Assembly (NCBI GenBank): GCA_013398055.1
Contig: VZRS01010758.1
Location: 434,001-498,000, forward strand
Length of the DNA stretch: 64,000 bases
DNA from: Ifrita kowaldi
Lineage: Eukaryota; Chordata; Aves; Passeriformes; Cinclosomatidae
Reading direction: 5' to 3'
A program made the position numbers and the translations under genes. Below, piece after piece: positions 27,331 to 41,800 of this stretch. Numbering within the stretch: position 1 is the first letter of the stretch; each line of letters begins with the position of its first letter. The notes beneath the pieces were generated by a model. That model saw only the letters and a program-made list of their open reading frames with translations. It was not told the DNA's origin and made no database searches.

Positions 27331-27440
27331 GAGTCCTGAATAAAACCAAAACAAAGCAAAACAAACCAACCCTCTCCCCCTCCCAAAAAAACCCCCAAAA
27401 CAAACAAACAAACAAAAAGCAAACAAAAAACCCCCACCAA
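27331..27440. repeat. A/C-rich low-complexity tract
   Basis: The plus strand is nearly all A and C, with AAAC units (CAAACAAACAAACAAA near 27401-27416), CCCCC runs and short A runs. The complementary strand is G/T-rich. A simple-sequence island. Confidence 0.8.
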
Positions 27441-30400
27441 ACCTCACCAATACACTTTAGCCAGAGATTTTAAAAAGAACGAAAAGAATGAACCTACCAG
27501 CCATGAATTCTTCTTGTAAAAGAGAAGTGTGCTTACATCAGAAAAAGGGGTGGTGGAGACTAGAATTCAGATTAAGATATGACCAGATGCATGTGAAAAT
27601 AAGCAGCTGAAAAGTAAAAGTAGACCACATAGCAAAAAACAATGCAGAAATATCATTAAAAGTCAATTAGCATCCCAAGGAGGAAAGACAGGCAATGAAG
27701 GAACAGATTGATAATTATAAACTGCAACACAGAACATTAGGATAGCAAGATGATAACGCTGCATAGATGAAAAGGAAAACTGTTAAAAACAGCAAGTCAA
27801 CAACAAAAGACAGAGAAAAACAAGATAAGTAAAAAAGAAAACATCTGCAATATGTGAAAAAATCTTCTGCCTGTGATTGATTTAGCATTTACTTTCTTCA
27901 TTTCTAGTTTTATACTTTCTCTAGCTCACAGTACCACATACATAGAACCCCTTGCTCCAGCAAAGAAGAAAGATCATGATCAACCCCTGTGCAACAATTA
28001 TTACAGCTGAATTTTGCTTTTCATCCTGAGAAACCAGTGGTGTAGATCTCACACCTTATACCTCCCTTCCCTGACACAGAGGTATCTATGCATGCAGCTT
28101 CACCATCCAGCTGAGTCTGAAGACCACAGACAGCCATGGTGAGCTGTGCACTCAGCACCGGCACATTTATCTGTTCATGGCACGGCAAACTAAGCAGTTT
28201 TTTAAAAGCCCAAACAAAACCAAATTAACACCACCACTGCCATCCCTCACAAGTTTAACCTCTTCAAACAGCAAGCTATATCAGACAAGCCACATGCTCG
28301 TTTAGAATATGAGACCAGACAAGAGGATAGGACTAACACACTGCCTCACTGTCAGGTTGGATTAAGTCAGATTACTTTAGCTGAGTCATGAAAACACATT
28401 TGAAAATCCTGCCAGCTGAAGATCTGTCAATGGAAGCATCATAAATAGGAAAACAATTAAAAGTTGAGTAGATTTTTGTAAGATCTTTGTAAAAATGCAT
28501 GTCTCTGGCCTCATTCATTATCCATTTCTGTGCAATAAAAAGCCACTGGACTAAGAACTACGTGTATTCCTGATGAGTTTGTCACAAATTAAGTTAAACT
28601 GGGCTGTCTACATCTCATCTCTGGTCTCATTTTCAGTACTAAAAGCCTTCCTCAATAAACCTGACCACCTACTACATCCTGTAGCCCAAGGTCACTAGCA
28701 CTCACCTGGAGCTTGACAGCTGGCAACTCTGGAAACAGTGGACCCTAAAAGGAGCTGAATTGGTACCTGTGTTCTTTAACAGTCTTCAAAAACTTTGTAT
28801 CCAGCCTCCACAGGAACAGAATGAGGTAATTACATTTTAAGTGGCCAACAGACTTCCCCTTGACTGCTTTCTCCCCTGTCCAGGAGCTGTTGACAACAAA
28901 ATCTCTTCCAAACTTTGAAAGCAAGTTTATCTTCAGGCTGCTGAAATGTTATCACATACAGAGTCATTGAGGGATTGGGTACTTGACAGACTCTTGCAAC
29001 AAGCAGGTGCCATTTGCTTCTTTTATAGCTTCCTTTACAGCTTTGGGCTGTAACTCTTCCCTGAGAACTCGGATAATATCAGGTGTGCTGTCTGCAGTGG
29101 ACTACAGGTGACAAACAGGATGTGACTTAAAATTTGTGTTCTCTTGCACAGCAGCCCATCTAATGCCAAAACCTCATGCACTTCCAATCTGCACCAGGCT
29201 GGGCAAGCAATGAAAATGGAAGAATCCAGGATCCTAAAGAGGCTTTTGACAGACAGTGTATTTTTGACAAATGAACATCTGAAGAACAGTACAAACATTT
29301 TGATACTACTCAAAAATAGCTCAAAGTCTGTCTTGAGAAGTATGAATAACAAAGAGCAAAAGCCTCCAGAACATAAAAGCTGCTGACAAAACTGTCAGTA
29401 CTGTGCAGCATTTGACAAGAAGTACAAGAGCCAGCCTGGAGCTTAGGGGGAAGAAAATGAAATCCACCACCCAACCCACAGGCACCCAACACTCATCCCT
29501 TAACCTGGAATCAAGCCTGATCCTCACCACTGCCTTGCCCATGCACAGACACTAAAATCCAGCAGACACATTACACAGACAAAACTCTCCTCACGACTGT
29601 ACTTGGATACAAAACCTTAATAGAAGATTGAGCATTCACTTAATACTAACATTACTAGATGCAAAACAAAACCTAGAAGCCTTTAAAGACAAAGCACATT
29701 TTCTTCTTGAATTTTACTGAAACACACACAGAAAGAAACACTACAGAAGAACACACGTCTTTGAATATCGTTCCTGATTTGAATACACATTCATTTCAGA
29801 AACAAAGGAAAGGTTCATTTCATCTTTCTGGTCGATGACAAAAGAGAGAACTGACTAAATGCAACCTTATCTGCATTACAACTGTTAACCAAAAAAAAAA
29901 AAATTTGCCATTGCTAATAAGCAAAAAGTCACAATTTTTCCTTTGTAGGTCACTCTTTTCCTTTCTCTCTTTTTATTAGAAAAGTGGAAATTGATTGGAG
30001 TGGAAAACAAAAATAGGAAAACTAAAACTTAAATAGTAATTTTCGGCTATTATCATAAAATTATGAAGAATAGTTTGAAAAAAATCTTTATTGTTAAAGA
30101 CCACTAGGAAATGAAAAATTGCAACCAATTGTATAATGATATCCACTAATTTCCTCAGATTCATACATTAATTCAATACATTCATCCTCTCAGTATGAAC
30201 CTATTCTGTTGCTGCTTCTTAGTAACTACTAGAATAAACATAATAAATTTACTAAAAATTTCAGCTACAAATCACACTCTACCATATCTTCATTTTACAT
30301 TTTCAGGTTTCTAGAACATTCAAACTATTTCATAACATTTCTAGACAAAGCTTTTATTTACCTCAAAAGTCCCGCAAAACCAGAGATTTAGTGGGGAAAA

Positions 30401-33400
30401 AAAAACCTTTCACATTTTTCTTCCAATTAAAGTTCTCAGTCATTTACAGAGGTTTTTTTGATTCTTTTTTTTTTCCCTGCAAGGCCTACTAGAGATAAAT
30501 CTCCCATTGCTCTGTATGAAAATGGAATATATTGAAAAGCTGATTGAAAATCATTTCTATGTTACAGGATGTGGTTTATTTTCAGGTGGTGATAGTTTAG
30601 CCCTAGTGTTTCACTCACATAGGGTTTTGTCCACTTGCATTTCTAAAGCGGGGGTTTATTTTGGTTTGTTATTAAAATAAAGCAGCGATCTTGCTTCTGT
30701 AGCCTAAATAACACATAGCTGAGTCACAAAATGAGCTTCTGTTTGACTTCCTAGTTGTAAGGAGTTTGGGGAGTCTAACATTAGTCTGTTTTGGTGATGG
30801 AGAGAAGAGGGAAGAGAGGAGGTTGCTTTTATTTATCTTCCTTCATATGACAGAACAGACTCAAATAATTTCAAATTTCTGTACGCCTCCAATATTTGCA
30901 ATACTATGGCCTATAACTTTGTTGTGTTCATCATCATACTAAAAGGCCCAAAGTAATTGGTTCTGTATAGAAAACTAACAGCAATACAGCCTTTTCAACA
31001 ACAAAACCTTTGATTTATCAATGTTCAGCAATGTACGAGTACAAAGGGACATAAAGATTTTACCTGAACAATAACATTGACTCTATTAAACAAGTAAGAA
31101 TAATCATGATCAAGAACTAAAATTTCAGGCAAGTCTGTTGTCAAAATTCTGAGCAACTGAGAAGAAAGCACCAGAGGAAAAACTTGCGCGCAAACTTTGA
31201 AAGATATTTTAACATCCCTTATTTACGGATAAGGAAATTATGCACAGATGTTATACCTAAGGAGGATACGTACTGAACTGAGAATAAACATCCAGAATTA
31301 GCAAGCTCACCTCTGAACAGATATATTGCAGAGAAGCACTCAACCCACACCTGTGTAATTGCATCAAGCAGATATCTTAGGTAACGGGCTTGTTGCTAGG
31401 ATTCCTAGGGATCTCTCTTGATGTGCTCCTCACTCTTTCAAGCCAATGATTTCACTTAGGATGCTTTTAGAGAGAACTTTGCTTGCCCTGTTTGAGGGGA
31501 GATATTTTTAGCTCACAGACACATTTAGAATGGACATTTCTGCCTAGATAAATTCCTTCTATTTCTTTCTGCTGAACCCATGTTATGACTCTGGTGCATA
31601 AATGCCTCCTGGTTTTGCTATTGCAGCTGATGGAAAGGTGACAATGGAGGGCAATAGAGATGTTTTACAGCATTTAATGCAGGCAGATTATAGTTCACTG
31701 GCAGCAGTGACATTACAAACCCTGAAAAGCAAAAGCAAAACACCGACTGCATGATTCAGCTGTTGGTTTTACCAAAACTTGCAAGCCTAATGCAAGAAGA
31801 TGGCTGGTGTGCTGGGATTACATTTTCACAAACAGCAACAGCATCATGTAAGAAGATTCTCATTCTTGGAACTGTGAGAAACTTGTCACGACCCATGTTA
31901 ACAGAGACATATACCACACTTCCAGGGCTGGTCCGTTCACGGTTAATAAGTCATGTGAAGAGATCTTTGGTTTATTCTACAGATATGCTAAAGATACTGT
32001 TTATGTGAATGCAACTGTATTGGCCACTAAGTGGCCTTCTGCACCTCCCTGAAGCAACCAGTTCCACAGGAATGCCTGCTGTTCTCCTAAGACAAAGCGT
32101 ATCAACACTCAAACATGATGAGAAAGGAAGGGACGCAAACATCAAAATGAGCCACACAAAGTTGTCAATACCAGTTTACAGAGGAAACCTAGTATTTACC
32201 TGCCTTGTTATTTTTGTTGTATTAGATCATAATTAGACAGTGTGTCTGCCCAAACATTTGAAGGGACACTGCCTTGACACGCAAACATGGTACTTCAACA
32301 TCCAACCACAATAGCCACTCTCTTTCTGTTTTCTGTATTAGTAGTAGAGCATCCGCCAAGTGTGCACAGCGCTAGAGGTCTGTGAAAGGTACTATGCACA
32401 CTAAATCCCTGCTTGTTCCTCTTCCAGCAATTCCAAGGGGACAAAAGATATTTCTCTCTTTACAGACTTTGCTTCTTGTTGCATGTCAGTTTTTTCAGAT
32501 TACAGATAATCCGACATTTTAAGCATTAAGCAAGGATTTTTCACCATCGCTATGCTCTCATCCTCCAAAATATTAAACAAAATCTGCTGTCCTAGATACA
32601 ACTTTCTTTCTACATTAGTAATATACAGAGATCTCCAGGTCCCATGTATCATAGCTTATCATATTTCTAATAATATAATTAACTTTTCCAGAAGTACCCT
32701 CTCAAACATTCTGAGAAAACTTTTTAGACGACATATGAGTGTGTAAAGGACTTAAAAGGGATGATACTACAATTTATTATTGATTCCAAATTAGTTTTAA
32801 TCTTTGTTTATGTGGAAGATTTTTAAATGTAGGAAAAAAATTTATTATTCCAGGCTTTCACATTGCCTCGGATTAACAAGAGACTTTAGCCAACTCCCAT
32901 TTTTTAAATTTCTGCTGTCATTTCCTTTATATACTACATTACTGTGCCTTCTTTCCAGGCTGGATCTTTACCAATTTTCTATTTTATTGTGTTTTTTATC
33001 TGCCATGAGAATGTCTCCAACATTTCTGACCATTTATTTCTCCCTCTGGATCTTTGTGATTTCCTGACTAGCCATCCTAACAGTATTTTGCAAGTGGAAG
33101 TCCCTTTTTGCTCCATTAGATAGGTATGGATAAATTCTGTTATTTATCTCCCAATGGTTTACATAGTAAGTACATCACTGCTGTTTCGTCTGTTTAAAAA
33201 TCCAAACTCATTCTGAAAACTACACCAGAAGATGACAGTAAGGCCAGTATATAGTAACTTAACTTCTCCCCCCTAGCAGCATATTCTTTTGCTACCTAGA
33301 AAATAATTAGCACAACACAATCACGTATTTTCTGTGTGATAAACAAAAGAGTTTCATAGGAGAAAATAAATTATATCATGAAACATTAGCCACTGCTTAA

Positions 33401-36400
33401 TTACAGTTTTTATGCAATGAAGTGCTTTAGGAGGACCTCTGCTTCACTACTTGTCTGAAGCAGTAAAACCACACTAGTTATATAAAAATCTGGGGCAATT
33501 CGAATTACTCATCTATTTTGTTAGAGTTTTGAGGTGTTTTTTGTACATAATTTTGAAATTATGCCATTGGTAAATTATCATTTCAAAGAAGCTTTTTCTC
33601 AGAAAGACATACAAAAGAATAAAACCCAATTATAAAAATGAACTCATTGGTACTGTCTAGTTACTACATTAAAAAGTCAATGCACAGCATGAACTTAATA
33701 CTTAAGTATTAAATACATATAAAACATTTGTAAAAGATACCTTACTTCAGGTAAATCAACACACCCGGTTTTCATGATGACCTTTTGCACATGTATTTTT
33801 GAAAGCATTATGTTTGCAAGCAACATGAATTCAAATAGGCCATGAAATACAGTACCCTGATTCCAAAACTAGTTTTTAAACAGACGCTAATTAAGCGGTT
33901 ATCACTGAATGTTGAGACTGTGCCAAAAAGCACTGCAAAAGTTGACAGCAAAGCTCACAGCAAAATAGCCTGAGAACAAAACCTGATATTCCTCTTCACA
34001 GTTCCCTGGTAATAAAAACATTAACTTAAGAGCACATATGAAGGGAAGTGAGGACCTCCTGCTGCCTCTCTGATACAGTGTTGGTGGCAAATGGGCAATT
34101 TCCATACATGTGGCAATTTACTAGTGTTACAACCCATACCCAAATGCCTTGAGGCACTGACGTGCCAGTCAGGAGAGCAGGATCAGCATTAACATATCAT
34201 TATGAAAGAAACAGCAAAAGGGAAAATGGAAAAAAAACCCTCTGAATGAATGCTTCAGTGTAAGTTTCTTTGTAGACATGTTTTTAGAGGCAGGATCTGA
34301 AATTTCATGCTCTCAGAGGCACAATGCAATTCACTCTTTTATGAAATATTAAGCCAAGGCAGTAACCCTCCATTTCCCTATGACCATTCCTCTGAGTTCG
34401 CAAATAGCCAGATTCACCCAGAATTAAGCAAGCTGTGGCAAAAGTAAATAACCTTGTTAAGAAAGGAGATGCATGTTGTAAAATAAACCAAAAAAGTTTG
34501 CAAGACAGGGGATTGGACTCAGTCAATACCATACAGGAGTTCATGAATAATTCAAAATATCCTGTGTTTCCCTTACTGAGGAAAATACCACAGGAGAGAG
34601 AGATCAGTTGTCCCCTCTGTTCATTATTTATCACGCCGTAATGTCTGGGAACTGTTTACCTTCCTGTTTTTAATGTACAACTCCAGATGATATTAGTAAG
34701 ACCCCAAAATATCTATCCCACTTAAATATAGACTCTTGAATTCCAAGACATACTGTAAAGTGTAAGTTCCCTTTGTTAAGAAAGCTAGATTTTTTAATAT
34801 ATTGCCAACTAGCAGTGTTGAAAGCAATATCTAACACTACTGCAGGTAAGAGGAGGTACACTGTTAAAACTTTTAGAAGTTTATCTAGACTCTTCAGTTT
34901 GTTCACTTCATATAATTGGTAACTTGACTGTAAATAAGTGTATTTTTTTTCTTTTTCTGTGAAAAACACCTAATCAAGTTCCAAACCTGCTCTCCAACTC
35001 AAAAAGTAATTGGGAAGGGAAAAAACAAAACAAAACCAAACCATAAATAATGCAATATAAATTTCAAGTTCATGAGACATTCCTTCTGCTCAGGAACCAA
35101 GCAGACTATTTTACTTCTTGACAGAATGTTTTTGCCCCTTAAACTCCATACATGAATTTTATTCTTTATCAGAACAGAAAAAAAAATATGCACGTATATC
35201 CCTCTGCATATGCTTAAAGTTTTATGGTTTACTGGACTTCAATGATCAATTACATTCTCTTCTAAATTGTTCTTTCTAGGCCACATACCTCTCAAATATA
35301 CTTTTTCTTCATGGGACATGTGCCTGGAGTTGTGCTGTGCAATAGCCCAAGCCACAGTTCTTGCCACTTCCTGAACAGGTAACACCTTTTACTGGTTAAC
35401 AACACTCCATCACATTTTCCTAGAACAGATTCATCCATACACCCCAATGGCTGACAGATGATTCAAAAAGTAAACGTCTTTCCTCTGCACTCTCTAAAGC
35501 AAATGTCAGGTGGCTTTCACTGTTGTATGATTCCTACTGGTTCAGCACACAAATACAGCTTCACATCTCTTCCAATATTCCTATTGCTTCCTAAATACCG
35601 AGCCTGTTGGATGAAGCTGTGCTAAGCAGAGCTGTAACAAGCATGGGCACAGGTACACCACAGTAAAAACACTAATAACCACCACCTGTTCACTCAAGTC
35701 TTGGTGCTTATTCAAGGGAGACAGGTTTTATGTTCAACATACAGATTATCCAGCCCTGTAATGTTCCTAAAATTTCCACATACGTTTTTCATATGTGAGA
35801 GCAGCATCTAGAATGTCTGGGCTCCCTGCCACCCCTGCTACTTCCTACAGTGCAATTTTTGAGGAATGATTTCTTATCCATTAAGTATTAGGACACAGAA
35901 AAAGCAAAACTTTGTGCTCGGAGGAATTTGGCAAATGAGCAGTAAATATTTACCAGCTGCTAAGATCAGCTGGCTGTTTTGAATTTAATCTAAGTATAAT
36001 TAAACAAACAAACAATCAAGATACTGAGATTGGATTTAACAGTGTGGAATAAAACCATTCAAACATTCTTCCATTTTAAAATTATACCAGCATTAATGAT
36101 AATCAATGCAAATTCTTTCTTTTACTGCTAGACAAGTATTAATTTTTGGTTAACTAACAACACCACAATAGCTTCATAAATCATTGCCAGATATCTGTAA
36201 GGATGCCATCTGAGAAGCATTTCATTTTTAAAAGTTTGCTGTCATAACATTAAAATGGTTTGTCAAAACAACCTTGTCTCCAAAGGAATTGTGGCTTTGT
36301 TTAAATGAACATCAATTCCTCATCTAGAAAACATTTCCTAAATGAGAACTGTCAATTTTTGGCTGCCTTTCTTAAATTGGACTTTTGCCTAAAGCATTTT

Positions 36401-36440
36401 CTTTATTTACTTAGGGAAAACTCTTAGTTTTAGTTCTTCC

Positions 36441-36458
36441 TTTTTTTTTTTTTTTTTT
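36441..36458. repeat. Poly-T run, 18 bp
   Basis: An uninterrupted run of 18 T in an AT-rich context. It could be the antisense poly-A tail of an old retroposed sequence, but no recognisable body lies beside it. Confidence 0.85.
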
Positions 36459-38202
36459 AGTTTTTAAGCATTTGAAATTTCAATCTCAAATCTCAATTTT
36501 AAGGTTTTCATACTGCAAGTCATACATTACTGGAAGGAGAGGAGTTGAGCTTTTAACAAGTTGATTTTTTTTCAAGTTTATGCAGGAGTTAAATAGGTGC
36601 TAGTAAAAGCAAAACACTGTAAGTGCCCTAATCCTTTCCACAATTAAATTCCAGTAGTATGCCATGCTTCCTCTAGACATGAAATGCTGGTAAAACAAAC
36701 AAAAAAACCAGCAATTCTCACCCCTCCTAGGTTAGTTTTGTAAGAGATATAACCATTATTTTTATGGAAATCTGAGCCTGTTGAAATAATAAAGATTAAA
36801 ACAGCTTTTTCACAGCTGTGGGAGAACTTTTCTAGCATGTTTGTGAAGTAAAATTTGTACATACATTATCCCTAGGATTACAATTATAAAATACGACCAT
36901 ACAGGACAAGAAATGGTACTTAAATTCCATGGTAGCTAAATTCCAAGCACAATAACCCATCACACTCTCATAGCACAGGACTACTGTGGATTCATCCCCA
37001 CAAAGTTCAGGAAAACAGCTTTTTAACAAGGGAAATTCTGAACCAGCACAATTTTCTAGCATCTAGAATGCATTTTGTTTCTTGGTTTTTTTCCTTCAGA
37101 CTTTTTTTGGTGACTCATTGCAATTATTTACTCATAGATTTCCTGATTAAAAGTATAAAGATAAAAAAAACCCCAAGTGTATTTAAAATCTTCCTCCCAA
37201 AAACATATGCACATCCATTCTCTAATTCCTGTTATTATTATTTTTAAGCCAACAAATTCCTTATGTAATATTGGATGAAGGCTGGAAAAGGAAGCAAAAA
37301 AAGAAATATGCTCAAGTTTCAGTGCTGAGAACCACACTCAGTGGCTTTCAGTGTTTGATTTTTGTCTGTTACTGGATAGTCATTTTGTTAAGTCTTCAAG
37401 AAAAACATAATTCAAAGACAAAAGTAGGCTAAACATGAAGTTTGACACTGACATAAAGACCCATTTCATCCAATTACAAAGGTAAATCTAACAGGTTGTC
37501 AACCACTCTACTCAAAGAAAGCATATGGGTTAAGATTTAGGCTGATGTGCGGACTGTAAGAGGGACAGCAAGCAGAAATAAAATGGCATTGGGAACAGAC
37601 TGCACATGGTCAGTAAAAGAACATGATACAGCTCAAACAGAATCTGTTTGAGACTACAGGAAACTAAACACATATTTCTTTTCAGTTCCTAAAGAATAAA
37701 ACTGAAAAACCACAAACATACATCTGACTGTGTGGTGACCTGGTGTCCTAAGAGTTAAGAAGCTATTTATTCAAGACTTAGGATTAGTGTCATACTATAA
37801 AGTTGATATTTGATATTTTTCTTGATCACATGAGTTTCTAAGCTCAGCTACGAAGAAAGGATATGCACAGATAGCTCATCATTGCACATAAAACCTCACA
37901 TTAGTGGTCTCTAACAGAGGGCGGGAGGTGAAAGAGACTCAGACACTACATGTTTGAACCCCAATGCTAAGCGAGAGAAGAAACTATAAAAAAAACTAGG
38001 CTGAGGAGGAAAAAATACATTGCTGTCTCCTGTATTCCTTGCTTGGCATTTCCAGCTGTGGTTAAGGGCTGGAGAATACTGCCCTACACTGAATACAGAA
38101 AACTACATGGATGCATCACTTATAAGCATCTGGTTGCTGGAAGTGAGCTAACTAGCTCCTGGGTACCAATGATTCAGGCTCCAACACAGCTTTTAATTGC
38201 AC

Positions 38203-38350
38203 TGTATCTCCATCCTTGGAGACACCCAAAAACCATCTGGATAAAGTCCTGGGCAGCTTGCTCTAGGTGGCTCTGCTTGAGCGGGGGTGTTGGACGTGAT
38301 GATCTTCAGAGACCCCTTCCAACCTCAGCCCTTCCATGATCCTGTCATGA
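38203..38350 (+). mobile_element. CR1 LINE 3' end, short copy
   Basis: Plus-strand CR1 words appear in order: CTTGGAGACACCCAAAAACC, CATCTGGATAAAGTCCTGGG, CAGCTTGCTCTAGGTGGCTC, TGCTTGAGCGGGGGTGTTGG, ACGTGATGATCTTCAGAGAC, CCCTTCCAACCTCAGCCCTT and the terminal CCATGATCCTGTCATGA. The terminal repeat reads ATGATCCTGTCATGA instead of repeated ATTCTATG-type units. The subfamily looks different from the copy at 19.2 kb. Confidence 0.9.
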
Positions 38351-38499
38351 GGAAGTCACACTAACGAGAAGAAACTAAACACGTGCCACTGCGAGGATGT
38401 CTTTCTGGAGGGTTTTAAGCCCGGTCCAGCTTAGCAGCTGAGTCCAAACTCATCTATGCTGCTGAGAAGCATCATCATGTAGAAAACTAGAGGGGAGGT

Positions 38500-38870
38500 T
38501 CTTGCCCAGCTGCTTTTTGGCTGGGGCTGTACCACTGGCTCACATCACTGCTGCACTGCAAGTGGGCTGTGACTGTGTCTGTGCCTGCTCTCCCACCACC
38601 CTGGGCGTCACCATGGCCCAGACCTTCTGGCTCAGGTGCCCCATGCCCTTTGGACATGCCCCAGCTCACTGTGGACTTGCTGGGAAATCACTGAGGAGAC
38701 ACTGACCCTGACCACTGTCTTCAGACCTAATCCCAGCCCTGACTCACCCCTCAGCACCCTGGATCCTTGTTGTGATGGTCACCTGCCTTGTTACAATGCG
38801 GGGTTCCCAGCCAACCTTCACTGGTGGAGCAGTCAGATCTTACTACCCCACAACAACACCAGCATAAAGA
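38500..38870. other. GC-richer block, origin not recognised
   Basis: About 370 bp of clearly higher GC than its surroundings, directly downstream of the CR1 tail, rich in CCCTGAC, CACTG and GCCC words. It may be an unrecognised old repeat or a non-coding conserved block. Open frames exist on both strands but none resembles a known protein. Confidence 0.35.
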
Positions 38871-41800
38871 CAAACTCATTTAATCAGTAGGGAAAAGTGA
38901 AGAAAAATCAGTAGTATATCGGTACTAAATGTCAAAAGCACAGGAATCGAGACGACAAGCAAGCCAGTATTTCTATTATTTATGCTACAACAGTTTGAGA
39001 TAGTACAACCCTACCTGCAAAGACAGTAGGAATTCTCAGTGCACGGTAATATGTAATAAGGATAATACGATTTGCAATATAATAAAATCTAAATACACAG
39101 AGGACAAAAGAATGCCAGATTTATCTGGTAAAGCTACAAGGAGTTCAAGATAATAGCATATGGTATATTTAAATAAATACTTTATTTGGAGTCTGAGGGA
39201 GTCTAAAATGCTCTGAAGACTATAAACAAATCACAGTGAAAGTATAAAATTGGCATTTCTTAGCAAGGGGCATGGATAGGTGTGGCCAGCCAATGTCATA
39301 GTAAATAGCAGGGCAGGAGAAAAAAGTATCTGGTTAAAATATCAGGACAACCGCCTATTTTAACAAAAGGCTCCTTTTGATCCTTAGTGCCTCTGGAAGA
39401 AAAAAAAAAAAAAGGCAACAAGTATTTTTTCATTAGAGAAACAAAAAAATGGAAGTTCTGAAGTTCTTCCAGAGTAAATTCCAGTTCTCAGTGAATTTAG
39501 TTCCTTGGGAAAACGTATCAAGTTCACTTGATGGAACTGGTGGAAAGAAAAGGAACAGGAGATATTCCCACAAGCTTCAAAAAGAAAGTACTTCTTTTTA
39601 TCTGCATTGGCCTGAGATTTTCTCAAAATTAAGCAACCATGAGGAAAATGACAGTACTACTGAGCTTCAGACCAGCCTTTTTTTTAATGGACTGTAAATT
39701 AAACAGAAGAATTAGGAAGAATGATGGGCTCTTGCTTTTGTTACGCACAGCTTTTGTTCCACTTTCTAAGAGCCTGAAAAAGTTGGTGCTTGGCAAATTT
39801 CTAAGACACAACACCTTTTGTGAGTTTTCTGCCCTCATAACCTTCTGTAGGCATGCACTCTTCACACCTTCCAGAATTAATATCTAGAAAAGTATTCACG
39901 TGGTCCTGTCCCAAACATCACTTACAATTTTCACATTAATTTGATTTTGTATGTTGTATTTTAAATGTAGGTGTTTAAAATCCGGTATTTAAACACATGG
40001 CTGAGCTTCTGAGCAACAGGAGAGGCAGGTTTCAGAGCTAATTATAAATGCCTGTGCCCATGCAAAGCCAAACTGGAGAGGTAAGGGCTCTGTTCGAAGG
40101 GGATTTGACATTTCAGTTGGCCACAATATGACACATGCAAAGTGTAGCTCTCTTGGCCCGTACCTGTAACCATGAATCTGCCCGATGACCTGGGTTCTGG
40201 GCTGACCCTATGCCACCACTGGCCAGGCCACACGTAGCTGTCTTCATATTCTTCTCACACCAGGAGCATATTTCAGTAAAGGGGAAACCTTAATTTTTGT
40301 GGCTTTATGTGCCATTTATAGGTTTTGGCAGAATTTCTCTGAACTCACCAAAGCTCCAAACAAGATTTTCATGAGTCAAGAAAAACAGTGAGAATGAGAC
40401 AATGCTTCTTCCCCTGCAGCTGTTCCAGGTATTTTTCAATAGACCTTTAATAAAAGATTTCCATGACACGCTTTCAGTGGTGCATCACCCCCTGACATTT
40501 GACTAGATGCATTATAAAACCCTCTACTGGTGAAGGAAAGAGGAATGCAGGACGAGGAATGCAGAAAAGAATTAAGATGCCAACATACAGAACACAGAAG
40601 CATTTTTAAAAAGACTTTTAAATATCTTCCAATTTCAAAGATATCTTCGTAATTCACTTTTGAAAGCCTGAAATGTCCTACGGTTGGTATGCAGAAGGCA
40701 TATGCAATGCATATGAAAGAGATTCAACACCTTTATTTTTACAAAATAAACAGACTCCTTCTTCCCTTTGTGGGGGAGCCTCCTTTCTAACCCAATACAA
40801 ATAGGACTGCATTGGGGAAAACAAGACAAGCAGAGCTTCACACAGTCCCACTCACAAGCTAAATTCAACCTGCTTTAGAAGACAAAGAAGCTACTACAAG
40901 GCTTGAGGTTCTTGTGCTTGGGCCACCTCAACTGGTATCTCAATTAAGAATCAAACTATTAAAAACAAACAAAGAAATAAACATTATCACTAGCAGACAG
41001 CTAAAATTCCCCTCTCAGTCTGAATACTAGTGAGGCTTATGCCAGAACTAAGGGAGTGTGGAAATGGAAACTGCTGCCAGACATGCAGTTTCTCTCTCTA
41101 TCCACTTGCAGACAGCCTTGTACTAAAAGAAATAGCAAACACACCAGCCAGAGAGCAAATGGGATTGAGTACATGGCCATTTTGGAGTCAAAAGAGCTTG
41201 GATGCTTTTTGGTTTTGTTGGGTGGGGTTTGGGGGTATTTTGTTAGGTTGGGGGTCTTTGGAGGTGTTTTTAATCACTAAGTATCTATGTATGTGTTGCT
41301 CAAAGCTACTAATTCAATCTTAAGGAATGAAATGGGTATCATTGCATTTCCCACTCATGATCCACATTCGTAGATGATTCTGAACTACCGATATCCCAGA
41401 GACAAGGAGCCTCACTGAAAAAAAAAACCAACCCAGGACCAGCATAGTCTAGAACTGGCTGGCAATGTGCAAATGTGTGGACATATATTTTGCTAATCTC
41501 AGCTTTTCTAAACATGACCAACTGCCAGATGCTCTCCTGATCTGTAAAGCGTATCTTTAATATTACTGAAAAATAGAGATTTCCATTTTCCCGCTGAATT
41601 GACTGGAAGACTTGCAAAGTTTCTGAGTAGAAGAGTGATAAATTTTAAAAAGCCAAACTACTGCAGCTCTTATCAGCCATTTCAATTTGCTAACTAACAT
41701 GGAGGTAAAATCATTCCACCACTTTTGCAACATGATCCCATGGATCATTCCCAACGACACCTTGAACCAACGTAACTCCCCCAAATTTATAACAACAGAG

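Larger units (their letters stand above)
26314..38202. other. Long non-coding stretch with simple-sequence islands
   Basis: No gene or transposon is recognised over most of this interval. A GC-richer patch lies at about 26815-26975, open in several frames but with no identifiable protein. 29.6-31.3 kb and 32.5-38 kb are very AT-rich. Confidence 0.5.

Noticed and set aside
26855..27415. 186-codon minus-strand open frame
   Set aside because: Part is produced by the A/C-rich tract; the peptide is Phe/Leu/Trp-rich with no domain or splice support.
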